64,000 nucleotides of DNA, taken from Deinococcus sp. Marseille-Q6407 (lineage in GTDB: Bacteria; Deinococcota; Deinococci; Deinococcales; Deinococcaceae). Location: assembly GCF_946848805.1 (NCBI RefSeq), contig NZ_CAMPFU010000001.1, positions 336,001-400,000 of the forward strand, written 5' to 3'. Position 1 is the stretch's first letter, and each line of letters opens with the position of its first letter. A model generated the notes under the pieces. It was not told where the DNA came from. It was given only the letters and a program-made list of their open reading frames with translations, and did no database searches. The translations under genes were made by a program, and so were the position numbers. Below are positions 1-7,827 of the stretch, piece by piece.

Positions 1-671
1 ATGCACAGCTTGCCGCCGTAGCCCAGAGCCCGGCCCTGCGCGGCGTCCTCGCGGAAGCGGGCTTCGTCGTTCAGCGCCGTCACGACGATGTCCAGCGCGT
101 GGGTGCCGCTCAGCCGGGCAGCCAACGCCACCTGTGAGCGGGCGTAGCGCACCTCGGCGTTGCCGGGCGTGCGCACGCCGCCCAGGTCGGTGACATAGTC
201 CTCAGCGCCGAAATAGGCCCACTGGACACAGCTTTCACTGAGGATAGCCTGGGCGTTCCAGACCCCCGCGCCGGTTTCCAGGCCGGCCAGCAGCGGCAGG
301 TTCAGCCCCCGTTCGCGCAGGGCGTCGCAGGCCATCTGCACGTCTACGGCGGTTTCCAGCTTGGGCACTACTACGCCGGCCAGCCCCGGGTGCAGCGCGG
401 CCAGGTCGTCCTGGAAAAAGGGCGAATGAACCGCATTCACCCGCACGAAGACGGCCAGTTCCGGGTGCTGGGCGCACAGGTCCAGACTGCCCTGCCGGGC
501 AACCGGGCGGGCAGCAGCTTTGGCCTGTGCGGTCGCCGGCACCGCGTCTTCCAGGTCAATAACCACGGCGTCGGGGCGGGAGCGGGGCAGCTTGGCAATC
601 AGATCGGCGCGGCCGGCCGGCGCAAACAGCACCGACCGTGGCCGCAGGGCGGCAGGCTGAATTGTGGACAT
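1..671 (-). CDS. CitE-like CoA-ester lyase (HpcH/HpaI aldolase superfamily), 3' end cut by window edge
   Basis: The first about 223 residues of a citrate-lyase-beta-like protein are present; the C-terminus runs off the window. Visible family landmarks are [10 protein letters not shown] near residue 12, DLEDAV near 40 (the acidic residues hold Mg2+), the RVN strand, VVPKLE near 100, [11 protein letters not shown] near 150 and GYGGKLC at the cut edge, where the family normally reads GxxGKxxIHP. Enzymes of this family cleave or form CoA thioesters such as citramalyl-, malyl- or 2-methylmalyl-CoA; the exact substrate cannot be read here. The ATG at 671 follows a TAGACT box by 6 nt, so the gene probably has its own leaderless promoter rather than being co-transcribed from upstream. 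Confidence 0.85.
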   Translation of the reverse strand, partial: MSTIQPAALRPRSVLFAPAGRADLIAKLPRSRPDAVVIDLEDAVPATAQAKAAARPVARQGSLDLCAQHPELAVFVRVNAVHSPFFQDDLAALHPGLAGVVVPKLETAVDVQMACDALRERGLNLPLLAGLETGAGVWNAQAILSESCVQWAYFGAEDYVTDLGGVRTPGNAEVRYARSQVALAARLSGTHALDIVVTALNDEARFREDAAQGRALGYGGKLC

Positions 672-677
672 GAGGTC

Positions 678-683
678 AGTCTA
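678..683 (-). promoter_or_regulatory. -10 box of leaderless promoter for the CitE-like gene
   Basis: TAGACT on the minus strand lies 6 nt before the ATG at 671, so transcription would start at or next to the start codon. No Shine-Dalgarno sequence is needed or seen. Confidence 0.5.
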
Positions 684-725
684 GAACATGGCCGGTCAGC
701 CCCCGCCTTACACTCCGGCCGAGCC

Positions 726-2213
726 TTACAGACTGAAATCCTGATAGCCGTCCGGCGTTTCCAGCTGCACGGCACCCAGCTGTTCCAGGGCGGCCGCCAG
801 GGCCACCAGCCGGGCATCGTCGCCGGCGCGGGCGCTGAATTGCAGGCCCACCGGCAGGCGCTGGCCGTCCACCGTCTCGAAACCGGCCGGCACACTCAGC
901 GCTGGAATGCCGGCCAGGTTCACGCCCACCGTGTTCACGTCGGCGGCGTACATGGCGAGCGGGTCGCCGCTGCGTTCGCCCAGGCGAAAGGCCGGGAAAG
1001 GGCTGGTGGGCATCAGCAGCACGTCGAACTGCCGGAATGCTTCTTCAAATTCCTGGGCGATCAAACGGCGCACCTGCAGCGCCTTGGTGTAGTAGCGGTC
1101 CGAGTACCCGCTGCTGAGAATAAAGGTGCCCAGCATGATGCGCTTTTGCACTTCGGCCCCGAAGAATTCCTCGCGGGTGTGCAGCATGCTCTGCACCGCG
1201 CCGCCCGCTCCTTCCTCAGCGCGGCGGGCATAGTGCATGCCGTCAAAGCGCGAGAGGTTGGAGCTGGCTTCGGCCATCGCCACGATGTAGTAGGCGGCCA
1301 CTGCGTTTTTCAGGTGCGGCAGGCTGACCTCCTGCACTTGTGCGCCGGCCGCGCCGAGTGCCCGGCGCATCTCGTCCAGCGCAGCGGCCACGCCGGAGGT
1401 ACACCCGGGCAGGCCTTCTTGCACCACCCCGACCCGCAGGCCGCTCAGCTCCAGTGGCGCCCCCGTGAAGTCGGCCGGCTGGTTGAGGCTGATGGCGTCG
1501 CGGGGGTCGTGGCCCGACATCACGCCCAGCGTCAGGGCCAGGTCGGCGGCGCTCAGGGCAAAGGGGGCCACCGTGTCCAGGCTGCTGGCATAGGCCACCA
1601 GGCCGGAACGCGAAATGCGCCCGTAGGTGGGCTTGAAGCCGTAGACCCCGCACAGTGCGGCCGGCTGCCGCACCGAGCCGCCGGTGTCGCTGCCCACGGT
1701 CAGCGGAGTCAGCCGCGCCGCAATGGCCGCTGCACTGCCGCCGGAGCTGCCGCCCGGCACCCGGCCTTCGCCCCAGGGGTTCAGCGCCGGTCCGAAAGCG
1801 CTGTTCTCGTTGCTGGAACCCATGGCGAACTCGTCCAGGTTGGCCTTGCCCACCACCACGGCGCCGGCGTCCTGTAGGCGCTGCACGGCGGTGGCGGTGT
1901 AGGGTGGACGGTAGCTTTCCAGCATCCGACTGGCACAGGTGGTGGGCGAGCCGCGCAGGCTGAGATTGTCCTTGAGAATGACCGGCACGCCGGCCAGCGG
2001 TAACGTTTCGCCAGCGTTCAGTCGCTGCTGCACCGCCTGCAGCTGCTCGGTAGGGTCGACTTCGCTCAGCACGGCATTCAGTTGCCCGGCCGCCCGAATG
2101 CGGCGCAGCGCTTCTTCGGCCGGGGCCTGTGGGGCCAGCGCGCCGCTTTGAACAGCCTGGGCCAGCTGGCGGGCGGGCGAGGGCAGAGGAGAGGAAGGCG
2201 GCAGACTTGACAT
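726..2213 (-). CDS. gatA: Aspartyl/glutamyl-tRNA(Asn/Gln) amidotransferase subunit A
   Basis: This is the amidase subunit of GatCAB, which releases ammonia from glutamine to convert Glu-tRNA(Gln) or Asp-tRNA(Asn) to the amide form. The 495-residue product has the amidase-signature Ser-cisSer-Lys triad: Lys81 in VILKDN, cis-Ser156 in GGSSGGSAAA and Ser180 in SDTGGSVRQP. The spacing matches well-studied GatA proteins. Length is normal. The ATG at 2213 was preferred to an upstream in-frame start at 2252, because TACACT sits exactly 7 nt before it and a 13-residue extension would not resemble GatA. gatC lies about 50 kb away in this window and gatB is not present, so the complex is encoded at dispersed loci. 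Confidence 0.97.
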   Translation of the reverse strand: MSSLPPSSPLPSPARQLAQAVQSGALAPQAPAEEALRRIRAAGQLNAVLSEVDPTEQLQAVQQRLNAGETLPLAGVPVILKDNLSLRGSPTTCASRMLESYRPPYTATAVQRLQDAGAVVVGKANLDEFAMGSSNENSAFGPALNPWGEGRVPGGSSGGSAAAIAARLTPLTVGSDTGGSVRQPAALCGVYGFKPTYGRISRSGLVAYASSLDTVAPFALSAADLALTLGVMSGHDPRDAISLNQPADFTGAPLELSGLRVGVVQEGLPGCTSGVAAALDEMRRALGAAGAQVQEVSLPHLKNAVAAYYIVAMAEASSNLSRFDGMHYARRAEEGAGGAVQSMLHTREEFFGAEVQKRIMLGTFILSSGYSDRYYTKALQVRRLIAQEFEEAFRQFDVLLMPTSPFPAFRLGERSGDPLAMYAADVNTVGVNLAGIPALSVPAGFETVDGQRLPVGLQFSARAGDDARLVALAAALEQLGAVQLETPDGYQDFSL

Positions 2214-2220
2214 GTGCCCC

Positions 2221-2226
2221 AGTGTA
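2221..2226 (-). promoter_or_regulatory. -10 box of leaderless gatA promoter
   Basis: TACACT on the minus strand lies 7 nt upstream of the gatA ATG. The same hexamer and spacing precede the 103-residue gene starting at 39284. Confidence 0.5.
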
Positions 2227-2269
2227 CCTGCCTCCGCTGTTGCCCGGGCCATGAAAACGCTGTGGTGGC

Positions 2270-2839
2270 TCAGCTGCGCAGCAGTTCCGAAAAATCGTTG
2301 CCTTCCAGCGGGGGCAGCTCGGCCAGCGAGGCCAGGCCGAATTCCAGCAGGAATTTCTGGGTGGTGCCGTACAGTATCGGCTGGCCCAGGGCGTCGCTGC
2401 GGCCCACTGCCTTGATCAGCTCGCGCTCTTGCAGGGTCACCAGGGTTGAAGCGCTGCCCCCGCGCATCGCTTCAATCTCGGCGCGGGTCACCGGCTGCCG
2501 GTAGGCCACAATTGCCAGCACTTCCAGCGCGGCGTGGCTCAGGGGTGGCAGGGCGGGCGGCGCTAGCACCGGGGCTAAATGGGGGCCCAGTTCGGCCGGT
2601 ACATACAGCCGCCAGCCACCGGCCACCAGTTCGGCCGCCAGCCCCAGCTCACCGAGGCGTCCCTGCAACTCCTGCACCACTCGCAGGGCGCCGTCCTCGC
2701 TCAGACCTGTCAGCCCGGCCAGCTCGCTCAGCCGCAGCGGCCGCCCGGCCGCCACCAGCGCCGCGCAGGTCAGTTGCAGTGGGGTGGGGGCAGGGTCGGC
2801 GGGAGCGGGGACAGCATCGGCAGGCATACGGCCCACCAT
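2270..2839 (-). CDS. scpB: Segregation and condensation protein B
   Basis: ScpB is the winged-helix kleisin partner of the SMC-ScpAB condensin complex in chromosome segregation. The family core ALEVLAIVAYRQPVTRAEI and the C-terminal pattern LYGTTQKFLLEFGLASLAELPPL are both present, with a second winged-helix domain in the N-terminal half. The ATG at 2839 gives 189 residues. A start at 2872 or 2827 is also possible; none has a strong ribosome-binding site. The gene follows tsaC closely (39 nt, or 6 nt with the upstream start), which suggests co-transcription. scpA is not adjacent in this window. Confidence 0.93.
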   Translation of the reverse strand: MVGRMPADAVPAPADPAPTPLQLTCAALVAAGRPLRLSELAGLTGLSEDGALRVVQELQGRLGELGLAAELVAGGWRLYVPAELGPHLAPVLAPPALPPLSHAALEVLAIVAYRQPVTRAEIEAMRGGSASTLVTLQERELIKAVGRSDALGQPILYGTTQKFLLEFGLASLAELPPLEGNDFSELLRS

Positions 2840-2878
2840 GATAACGCCCTGGCCGGCCTGCAGAAGAAGCAAACAGGG

Positions 2879-3517
2879 TCAGTGGGCAGCGGCCGAGACA
2901 AAGGACAGGTCTGCCAGCGGTGTGCCTTGCAGCTGGGCCTGGATCTCGTCCAGTGGCAGCGCCCCGGCCCGCAGTACCTCCAGCTGGCCTTCCCCGACCC
3001 GCAGTACAGTGCTAGCGGCACCGCTGGGTGGCTGTCCTCCGTCGCCAATCACCCGCCGCGCCAGGCCCAGGGCGCGGGCTTCAGCTTCAGTGCGGGCGGT
3101 GGGCTGGCCGCTGAGGTTCAGGCTGCTGGTCAGCAGGTAACCGCCAGACTCCTGCAGCAGCGCCTGGGCGGCCGGGTGTGCCGGCACTCGCAAGCCCACC
3201 CAGCCGCCGCGTGCTAGATAGTCTGCCAGCTCCGGTTGAGCCGGCACCACCAGGGTCAGCGGCCCAGGCCAGAACCGGGTGAGCGGCTCCAGCACTTCCG
3301 GTTCGCGGGCCAGGCGCAGCGCCAGTTCTCCTGAAGCGCACGACACCTGAAAGGCCTGCTTGGGGTCACGTCCCTTGACCCGGATCAGGGCTTCCCAGCC
3401 GGCCCGGGTGGGCGGTGCGCCCAGTCCCCAGACCGTTTCGGTGGGAAAACCTACCGGGAATTCGGATTCCGGGAGCCCAGTTTCTGGAATGGAAAAATCT
3501 GGAGAAGCAAACTTCAT
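2879..3517 (-). CDS. tsaC: L-threonylcarbamoyladenylate synthase (YrdC/Sua5 family)
   Basis: The enzyme makes threonylcarbamoyl-AMP from threonine, bicarbonate and ATP, the first step of t6A37 tRNA modification. The 212-residue product is a stand-alone YrdC domain without the Sua5 extension. Visible motifs are FPTETVWGLG (residues about 24-33), KGRDPKQAF, the PGPLTLV strand, GLRVPAH and TSSLNLSGQP. The second motif keeps the basic residues of the usual KxRP element but reads RDPKQ, a small deviation. The ATG at 3517 overlaps an inverted repeat (3518-3531) and follows CAGACT by 6 nt. IS copy A lies 82 bp upstream and transcribes in the same direction, so read-through from the transposase is possible. 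Confidence 0.9.
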   Translation of the reverse strand: MKFASPDFSIPETGLPESEFPVGFPTETVWGLGAPPTRAGWEALIRVKGRDPKQAFQVSCASGELALRLAREPEVLEPLTRFWPGPLTLVVPAQPELADYLARGGWVGLRVPAHPAAQALLQESGGYLLTSSLNLSGQPTARTEAEARALGLARRVIGDGGQPPSGAASTVLRVGEGQLEVLRAGALPLDEIQAQLQGTPLADLSFVSAAAH

Positions 3518-3531
3518 GACAGAAGTCTGTC
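3518..3531. promoter_or_regulatory. Inverted repeat overlapping tsaC promoter/start
   Basis: GACAGA-AG-TCTGTC is a 6-2-6 inverted repeat directly next to the tsaC start codon that covers the candidate -10 box. The position would suit an operator, but no regulator is known for it. Confidence 0.3.
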
Positions 3532-3599
3532 GCAGATGCTGTCGCGTCAGCTTGCTCCTTCTTTCATCTGAAAGCTAAGGATTCTAAAGGAAGCTTATA

Positions 3600-4765
3600 C
3601 TTATAACTTGCACCTTGCATAGCTGAGCGAATAGCCGTGCTGGCGCAGGAATTCTTGCTCCTTTTGAATTTGGCTCAGCAGGTGGTTCAGCCTGACTTCG
3701 GGGAACAAGGCGTAGAGAGCCAGGCGTGCAGCTTCCTTCAAGGTCAGGGCCTCTGAGCGGTACAGCGTCGTCAGGGTGAAGGCCAGGAAGACCATCAGAA
3801 TCCAGCGGTCCAGACCCCTGGCAGTTCGCAGCGCGAACTGCGCCAACCCAAACTGATGCTTCCCTTCTTTGAAAAACGACTCCAGTGCCCAGCGCCGTTT
3901 TCCTTCGGCCAGGATGTCATCCCCCTCCAGCAGCTCGGATGACACCGCGAAGAATTCACGGTCCCCACGGTCTATTCTCCCCAGGGTCAGCGTTTCTAGA
4001 GGCCAGTTGGCGAGGTTGACATACCCTCCGTGCGGACAATCCGCCACTGTCACCCGCCCAGGATGATCCGTGCGTCGGTTGCTCCGCACACCCACCACGA
4101 ACTCGAAACCTAGACGCTGCACACCTTCCAGAAAGACAGCAGATTCGAATCCGCTGTCCGCCAGTACGCAGACCTGAAAGCGTTTCCCCACGAAGTCTGG
4201 CACCTCTTCCAGCAAGTCGAGGGCCAGTGTGACCGGGGTGCTGGTGTGCTTGCCCTGGTAGACCCGGTAAGAAATGGGGAACTTCAGTTCCCCATACTCG
4301 GCGAACAGGACCACCAGATGGATGCCGTGCCTGCCGTTGTAGACACTGACATAGGGCAGCTGAGTTCCCACCTTTTCCACCGTGGTCAGATCCACGCTGA
4401 GCCGCATTCGAGGTCTACGTTTGTGACGAGCTGTATCCAGCAGGATGCGCCATTGGGTGTCCTGCATCTCTTCCCAGCAACGGTCTGAATCCCAGTCGTA
4501 GATGTTGAAGAAACGGCTGAGTGCACTGGGGCTGACTCCCTCTGCCTGGCTGAACTTGGTCTTCTGACCTGGACTGTGGAAGAGGTGCAGCGAAGCTTGC
4601 AAGCTTCGCCGTTGGTACAGCGTCTCTGGAATGTCCAGAATCCGCTGTGAGAGAATATGGGCGCGCTCCCCTGAAACCTGTTTGTACACACTTCCAGAAT
4701 TTCAGCTCTGGGAGCGCTTTTTGTCCGCCTATTCAGGTGCAAGTTCTGAGAAGACAAGTTCTGAG
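3600..4765 (-). mobile_element. Insertion sequence copy A (1151-bp IS type, here 1166 bp)
   Basis: The ends carry imperfect terminal repeats related to CTCAGAACTTGCACCT (right, reverse complement) and CTTATAACTTGCACCT (left). The direct repeats TTATA at 3595-3599 and 4766-4770 are the target duplication, the same 5-bp length as at the other two copies. This copy is exactly 15 bp longer than the others because the right end is duplicated (AAGTTCTGAG at 4741-4750 and again at 4756-4765). It sits between tsaC and pilC, with its right end 13 nt from the pilC ATG. Confidence 0.93.
3601..4689 (-). CDS. DDE transposase of IS copy A (IS4-like superfamily)
   Basis: The 362-residue transposase appears intact. 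Candidate catalytic acids are Asp in [10 protein letters not shown] (about residue 101), Asp in VLADSGFES (about 179) and Glu in [12 protein letters not shown] (about 272), the last resembling the Y-(2)-R-(3)-E-(6)-K region of IS4-like enzymes. The start is a GTG at 4689, conserved as GTG in copies B and C. Reading toward tsaC, it ends with a TAA inside the left terminal repeat. Family placement at the IS4 level is by motif only; I cannot name the element. Confidence 0.88.
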   Translation of the reverse strand: MYKQVSGERAHILSQRILDIPETLYQRRSLQASLHLFHSPGQKTKFSQAEGVSPSALSRFFNIYDWDSDRCWEEMQDTQWRILLDTARHKRRPRMRLSVDLTTVEKVGTQLPYVSVYNGRHGIHLVVLFAEYGELKFPISYRVYQGKHTSTPVTLALDLLEEVPDFVGKRFQVCVLADSGFESAVFLEGVQRLGFEFVVGVRSNRRTDHPGRVTVADCPHGGYVNLANWPLETLTLGRIDRGDREFFAVSSELLEGDDILAEGKRRWALESFFKEGKHQFGLAQFALRTARGLDRWILMVFLAFTLTTLYRSEALTLKEAARLALYALFPEVRLNHLLSQIQKEQEFLRQHGYSLSYARCKL

Positions 4766-4766
4766 T

Positions 4767-4772
4767 TATACT
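4767..4772 (+). promoter_or_regulatory. -10 box of pilC, separated from its upstream region by IS copy A
   Basis: TATACT lies 6 nt before the pilC ATG and overlaps the IS target duplication TTATA. The native upstream promoter half is now 1.17 kb away, beyond the IS. Any -35 element must come from the IS right end; TTCTGA at 4744-4749 is a poor candidate with a 17-nt spacer. Confidence 0.5.
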
Positions 4773-4778
4773 TTTCAC

Positions 4779-5999
4779 ATGGCGGTCTTTCAGTACAGGG
4801 TACGCGACGGCTCAGGGAAAATCCTGACCTCACAGATGGAAGCAGAAACCGCTACTCAGGTACGTGAGGCACTGCGTTCGCGTAAGCTGACTATTCTAGA
4901 TATCAAAGAGCCGACCAGCGGTCTGAACGCCGATATCAAGATTCCGGGTCTGGATAATCGTGCACCAGATCTCAAGACCGTGGCCCTGTTCAGCCGTCAG
5001 ATGGCCACCCTGATCAATGCCGGCGTGCCGCTGGTGCAGGCCCTGTTCATCATGCAAAAGCAGATTGAACACAAGAGCTTTCAGGAAATTGTCCGTAAAG
5101 TGCGGGTGGACGTGGAGAGTGGCCTACCCATGAGCGAGGCAATGGCCAAACACCCCAAAGCCTTTAACCGTCTCTACATCAATCTGGTGCGCGCCGGCGA
5201 AACCTCGGGGACCCTGGAGCTGATTTTGGGCCGCATCGCCGATTTTCAGGAAAAGGATCTGGCTCTGCGCGGCAAGATCAAGAAGGCCCTGACCTATCCC
5301 ACCATCGTGCTGGTGTTCGCGCTGCTGATCACCTGGGGCCTGATCCGCTTTGTGGTGCCCACCTTCGGCGACATTCTGACCTCAATGGATGCCAAGTTGC
5401 CGGTTATTACCCGGATTCTAATGAGCATGTCGGCCTTCTTTCAGACCTACACCTGGGTACTGGTGTTGATTGCGGCCATCGTATACGGCGTGTATCGCTG
5501 GTATTACTCCACCCCTCAGGGCCGGCGCGTGATTGATCAGGTCAAGCTCAAGATCCCGCTGATGGGTCCCCTGGCCCGCAAAGGTGCAGTCGCTTCTTTC
5601 AGCCGGACGCTGGGCATGCTGCTCAGCAGCGGGGTGAACATCATCGAGTCGCTGGACATCACCAAGGGCACGGCTGACAATGCCATCATTGAAGAAGCAA
5701 TTGAAAACGGCAAGAACGTGGTCACGGTAGGTGAGCCGCTCAGTGGCAGTCTGGCTGCCAGCCCAGTCTTCCCGCCGATGGTGACCAGCATGGTGGCGAT
5801 CGGTGAAGAGACCGGGGCACTGGATGAAATGCTGGAAAAAGTGGCTGACTTCTATGACCGTGAGGTGGAAGAGGCGGTTGACAGCCTGACGGCCGCCATC
5901 GAACCGATCATGATTGTGGCTCTAGGCGGCATCGTGCTGTTTATCGTGCTGGGGATGTTCACGCCCATGTTCTCGATCATCAATACGCTGAGCCAGTAA
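4779..5999 (+). CDS. pilC: Type IV pilus inner-membrane platform protein PilC/GspF
   Basis: The 406-residue product has the two tandem T2SSF domains of PilC, the platform that couples the assembly ATPase to pilin extrusion; in Deinococcus-Thermus this machinery also serves DNA uptake. The first domain starts at VALFSRQMATLINAGVPLVQAL (split by no gap) near residue 68 and the second at GAVASFSRTLGMLLSSGVN near 270. Three hydrophobic segments are seen near 170-195, 225-245 and 375-400. The ATG at 4779 begins MAVFQYRV, the normal PilC N-terminus. An in-frame extension back to 4647 is IS-derived and was rejected. No other pilus gene is adjacent. Expression is likely altered by the IS immediately upstream. 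Confidence 0.94.
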   Translation: MAVFQYRVRDGSGKILTSQMEAETATQVREALRSRKLTILDIKEPTSGLNADIKIPGLDNRAPDLKTVALFSRQMATLINAGVPLVQALFIMQKQIEHKSFQEIVRKVRVDVESGLPMSEAMAKHPKAFNRLYINLVRAGETSGTLELILGRIADFQEKDLALRGKIKKALTYPTIVLVFALLITWGLIRFVVPTFGDILTSMDAKLPVITRILMSMSAFFQTYTWVLVLIAAIVYGVYRWYYSTPQGRRVIDQVKLKIPLMGPLARKGAVASFSRTLGMLLSSGVNIIESLDITKGTADNAIIEEAIENGKNVVTVGEPLSGSLAASPVFPPMVTSMVAIGEETGALDEMLEKVADFYDREVEEAVDSLTAAIEPIMIVALGGIVLFIVLGMFTPMFSIINTLSQ

Positions 6000-6171
6000 G
6001 CCGGGTGGTAGAACAAGGCCCCTGGCAGGCGCCAGGGAAGGCAACAGAGTCACGCAAGTGTAGCAGAGCAGTTCTGCTTAACCCTCTAAGATGGTCTTGT
6101 TCCGCCCGGTCCTGTTTCCCGCTCTCTAGAGTTCTGTACCATGCCCAGTTTTTTCCTGACTGATTTCCACG

Positions 6172-7281
6172 ATGTTCTCCAGTGGTGGCCGTTTGTTTAG
6201 CTGGAGCTCTGGCCTTTCCCGCCTGGGAAGGGCTGAGCTTCAGGCTGCCTGCCTGACCGATGTCGGGCGGCAGCGCCGTGGGTCAGCCAATCAGGACAGC
6301 CTGGTCGAAGCTGAACTGCCCGGCGCCCAGCTGTTTGCGGTGGCAGACGGCATGGGCGGGCACGCAGCCGGCGAGCTGGCCTCCCGGCTGGCGCTGGAGA
6401 CGTTTGCCGGCGTGATGCAGCGGCAGCGTGAGCCATTGGCGCAGCGGGCCATTTTCGCTGCTGAGAAGGCCAATCAGGCCGTTTACCGCCGGGCGGTGGG
6501 CGACCTGAGCGGCATGGGCACCACCCTGCTGGCAGCCATGATCACCCAGGCCACGCTGTACCTGACCCATATCGGCGACTCGCGGGCTTATCTGCTGCGC
6601 GGCGAGGCCTTATACCGGCTGACCGACGACCATTCCTGGGTGGCCGAACAGCTGCGGGCCGGCCAGCTGACCCCCGAACAGGCGCAGGCACACCGATGGC
6701 GCAATGTGGTGAGTAACGCCTTGGGCGGCGAAGAGCGGGTGCGTCTGGAGCTGCTGAGTGTTCCGCTGGAGCCGGGCGACCGCCTGCTGCTGTGTACCGA
6801 TGGGCTGTATGGTCCAGTCGGCGATTACAAGCTGCTGACCATTCTCAGCCTGCCGCGCTCGCCGGAGCAGGTGGCCCGGCTGCTGATTGATCAGGCCAAT
6901 CAGGCCGGCGGCCCCGACAATATCTCGGCCGTGGTGGTGGATGTGCTGAGCCCCGGCCGCCCACCGCTTCAGCTGCCGCCTGGGCGCTGGCATGACGGCC
7001 CGGTCTACGCCGAGCAGCTGCTCAGCGAGGTGCGCCAGGGCACGCCGGTCAATTATCTCCTGCTGGGAGCTGTCTACCTGATTTTGCTGGTGCTGGCCCT
7101 GCTGCCGCTTTACCGCATCTATACCGCTTTGCTGGGCCTGTTTGCGCTGGTACTGCTGCTGGTATATGCCCGGCGGCTCAGGTTCGCCGGTTCGCCGGTC
7201 CTGCACCCTGAAGCCCGGATCACCCTGGTGCCGGATGGGGATGGTGCAGTCTGGAACGGCAAGACACCGCTTAAAACCTGA
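6172..7281 (+). CDS. PP2C-family Ser/Thr protein phosphatase with C-terminal membrane anchor
   Basis: Metal-dependent PP2C phosphatases reverse Ser/Thr kinase signalling. Residues about 25-265 hold the domain: DVGRQRRGSANQDS, VADGMGGHAAGE (metal-binding Asp-Gly), SGMGTTLLAA, GDSRAYLLR, DDHSWV, LLCTDGLYG and GGPDNIS. After it come two adjacent hydrophobic segments (about 292-318 and 320-340, YLLLGAVYLILLVLALLP and ALLGLFALVLLLVYA) that would form a membrane hairpin with the catalytic domain in the cytoplasm. No partner kinase is seen in the window. The ATG at 6172 was taken because the conserved domain starts soon after it; no ribosome-binding site or clear -10 was identified. It lies 172 bp after pilC. 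Confidence 0.88.
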   Translation: MFSSGGRLFSWSSGLSRLGRAELQAACLTDVGRQRRGSANQDSLVEAELPGAQLFAVADGMGGHAAGELASRLALETFAGVMQRQREPLAQRAIFAAEKANQAVYRRAVGDLSGMGTTLLAAMITQATLYLTHIGDSRAYLLRGEALYRLTDDHSWVAEQLRAGQLTPEQAQAHRWRNVVSNALGGEERVRLELLSVPLEPGDRLLLCTDGLYGPVGDYKLLTILSLPRSPEQVARLLIDQANQAGGPDNISAVVVDVLSPGRPPLQLPPGRWHDGPVYAEQLLSEVRQGTPVNYLLLGAVYLILLVLALLPLYRIYTALLGLFALVLLLVYARRLRFAGSPVLHPEARITLVPDGDGAVWNGKTPLKT

Positions 7282-7343
7282 GCCGCCAGCGTGCTGTGCC
7301 CCTTTGGAAGCACCCGCCAGGGTTAGTCCGCTAGATTAGGGCC

Positions 7344-7721
7344 ATGAAACAGGAAGTCAAGACCGATCAATCGGCCCCCGCCATCGGCGCATACAGCCAG
7401 GGCGTCAGCTTTGGCAATCTGGTGATCACCAGCGGTCAGATTGCCCTGCGGCCAGACGGCGAATGGGCCGGCGGTGACGCCCGCGCCCAGACCCGGCAGG
7501 CCATGGACAACCTGGGCGCGGTGCTGCGGGCGGCCGGCACCGATTACGACCGGGTCGTCAAGACCACCATTTTCGTGGCGAATATGGATGATTTTGCTGC
7601 CATCAACGAGGTGTACTCGGAATATTTCCAGGCACCTTTCCCGTCCCGCTCACTGGTGCAAGTAGCCCGGCTGCCCAAGGACGCCCTGATCGAAATCGAG
7701 GCGATGGCCGAGCTGCACTGA
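7344..7721 (+). CDS. ridA: RidA family enamine/imine deaminase
   Basis: RidA hydrolyses reactive enamines and imines such as 2-aminoacrylate formed by PLP enzymes. The 125-residue length and the landmarks GAYSQGV (residues 17-23), SGQI near 33, GAVLRAAG, VVKTTIFVANMDDF near 75 and the end motif SRSLVQVARLPKDALIEIEAMA are typical; the Arg in PFPSRSLV is the carboxylate-binding residue of active members. The ATG follows TAGATT by 6 nt, so the message is probably leaderless. The gene ends in a strong intrinsic terminator. Confidence 0.94.
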   Translation: MKQEVKTDQSAPAIGAYSQGVSFGNLVITSGQIALRPDGEWAGGDARAQTRQAMDNLGAVLRAAGTDYDRVVKTTIFVANMDDFAAINEVYSEYFQAPFPSRSLVQVARLPKDALIEIEAMAELH

Positions 7722-7733
7722 GCAGGGCAGGCC

Positions 7734-7779
7734 AGAACCGCCGGGAGCTGCCCTCAGCATTCCCGGCGGTTCTTTTTTT
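7734..7779 (+). terminator. Intrinsic terminator after ridA
   Basis: A 13-bp perfect stem (AGAACCGCCGGGA with TCCCGGCGGTTCT, 14-nt loop) is followed by a run of T. It begins 12 nt after the ridA stop codon. Confidence 0.92.
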
Positions 7780-7827
7780 CTGGCTGATCTACTTCGTTAA
7801 CGGCTCCTGGCCTTCAAGGCTGGCGCT

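Noticed and set aside
390..1877. 495-residue rightward open frame
   Set aside because: It is antisense to gatA and the CitE-like gene and rich in His/Gln/Arg/Gly, as expected for a shadow frame in GC-rich coding DNA.
4647..4778. N-terminal extension of PilC by 44 residues
   Set aside because: The extension is IS terminal sequence; the native start has the family N-terminus and a leaderless -10. Its possible expression is noted as a finding only.
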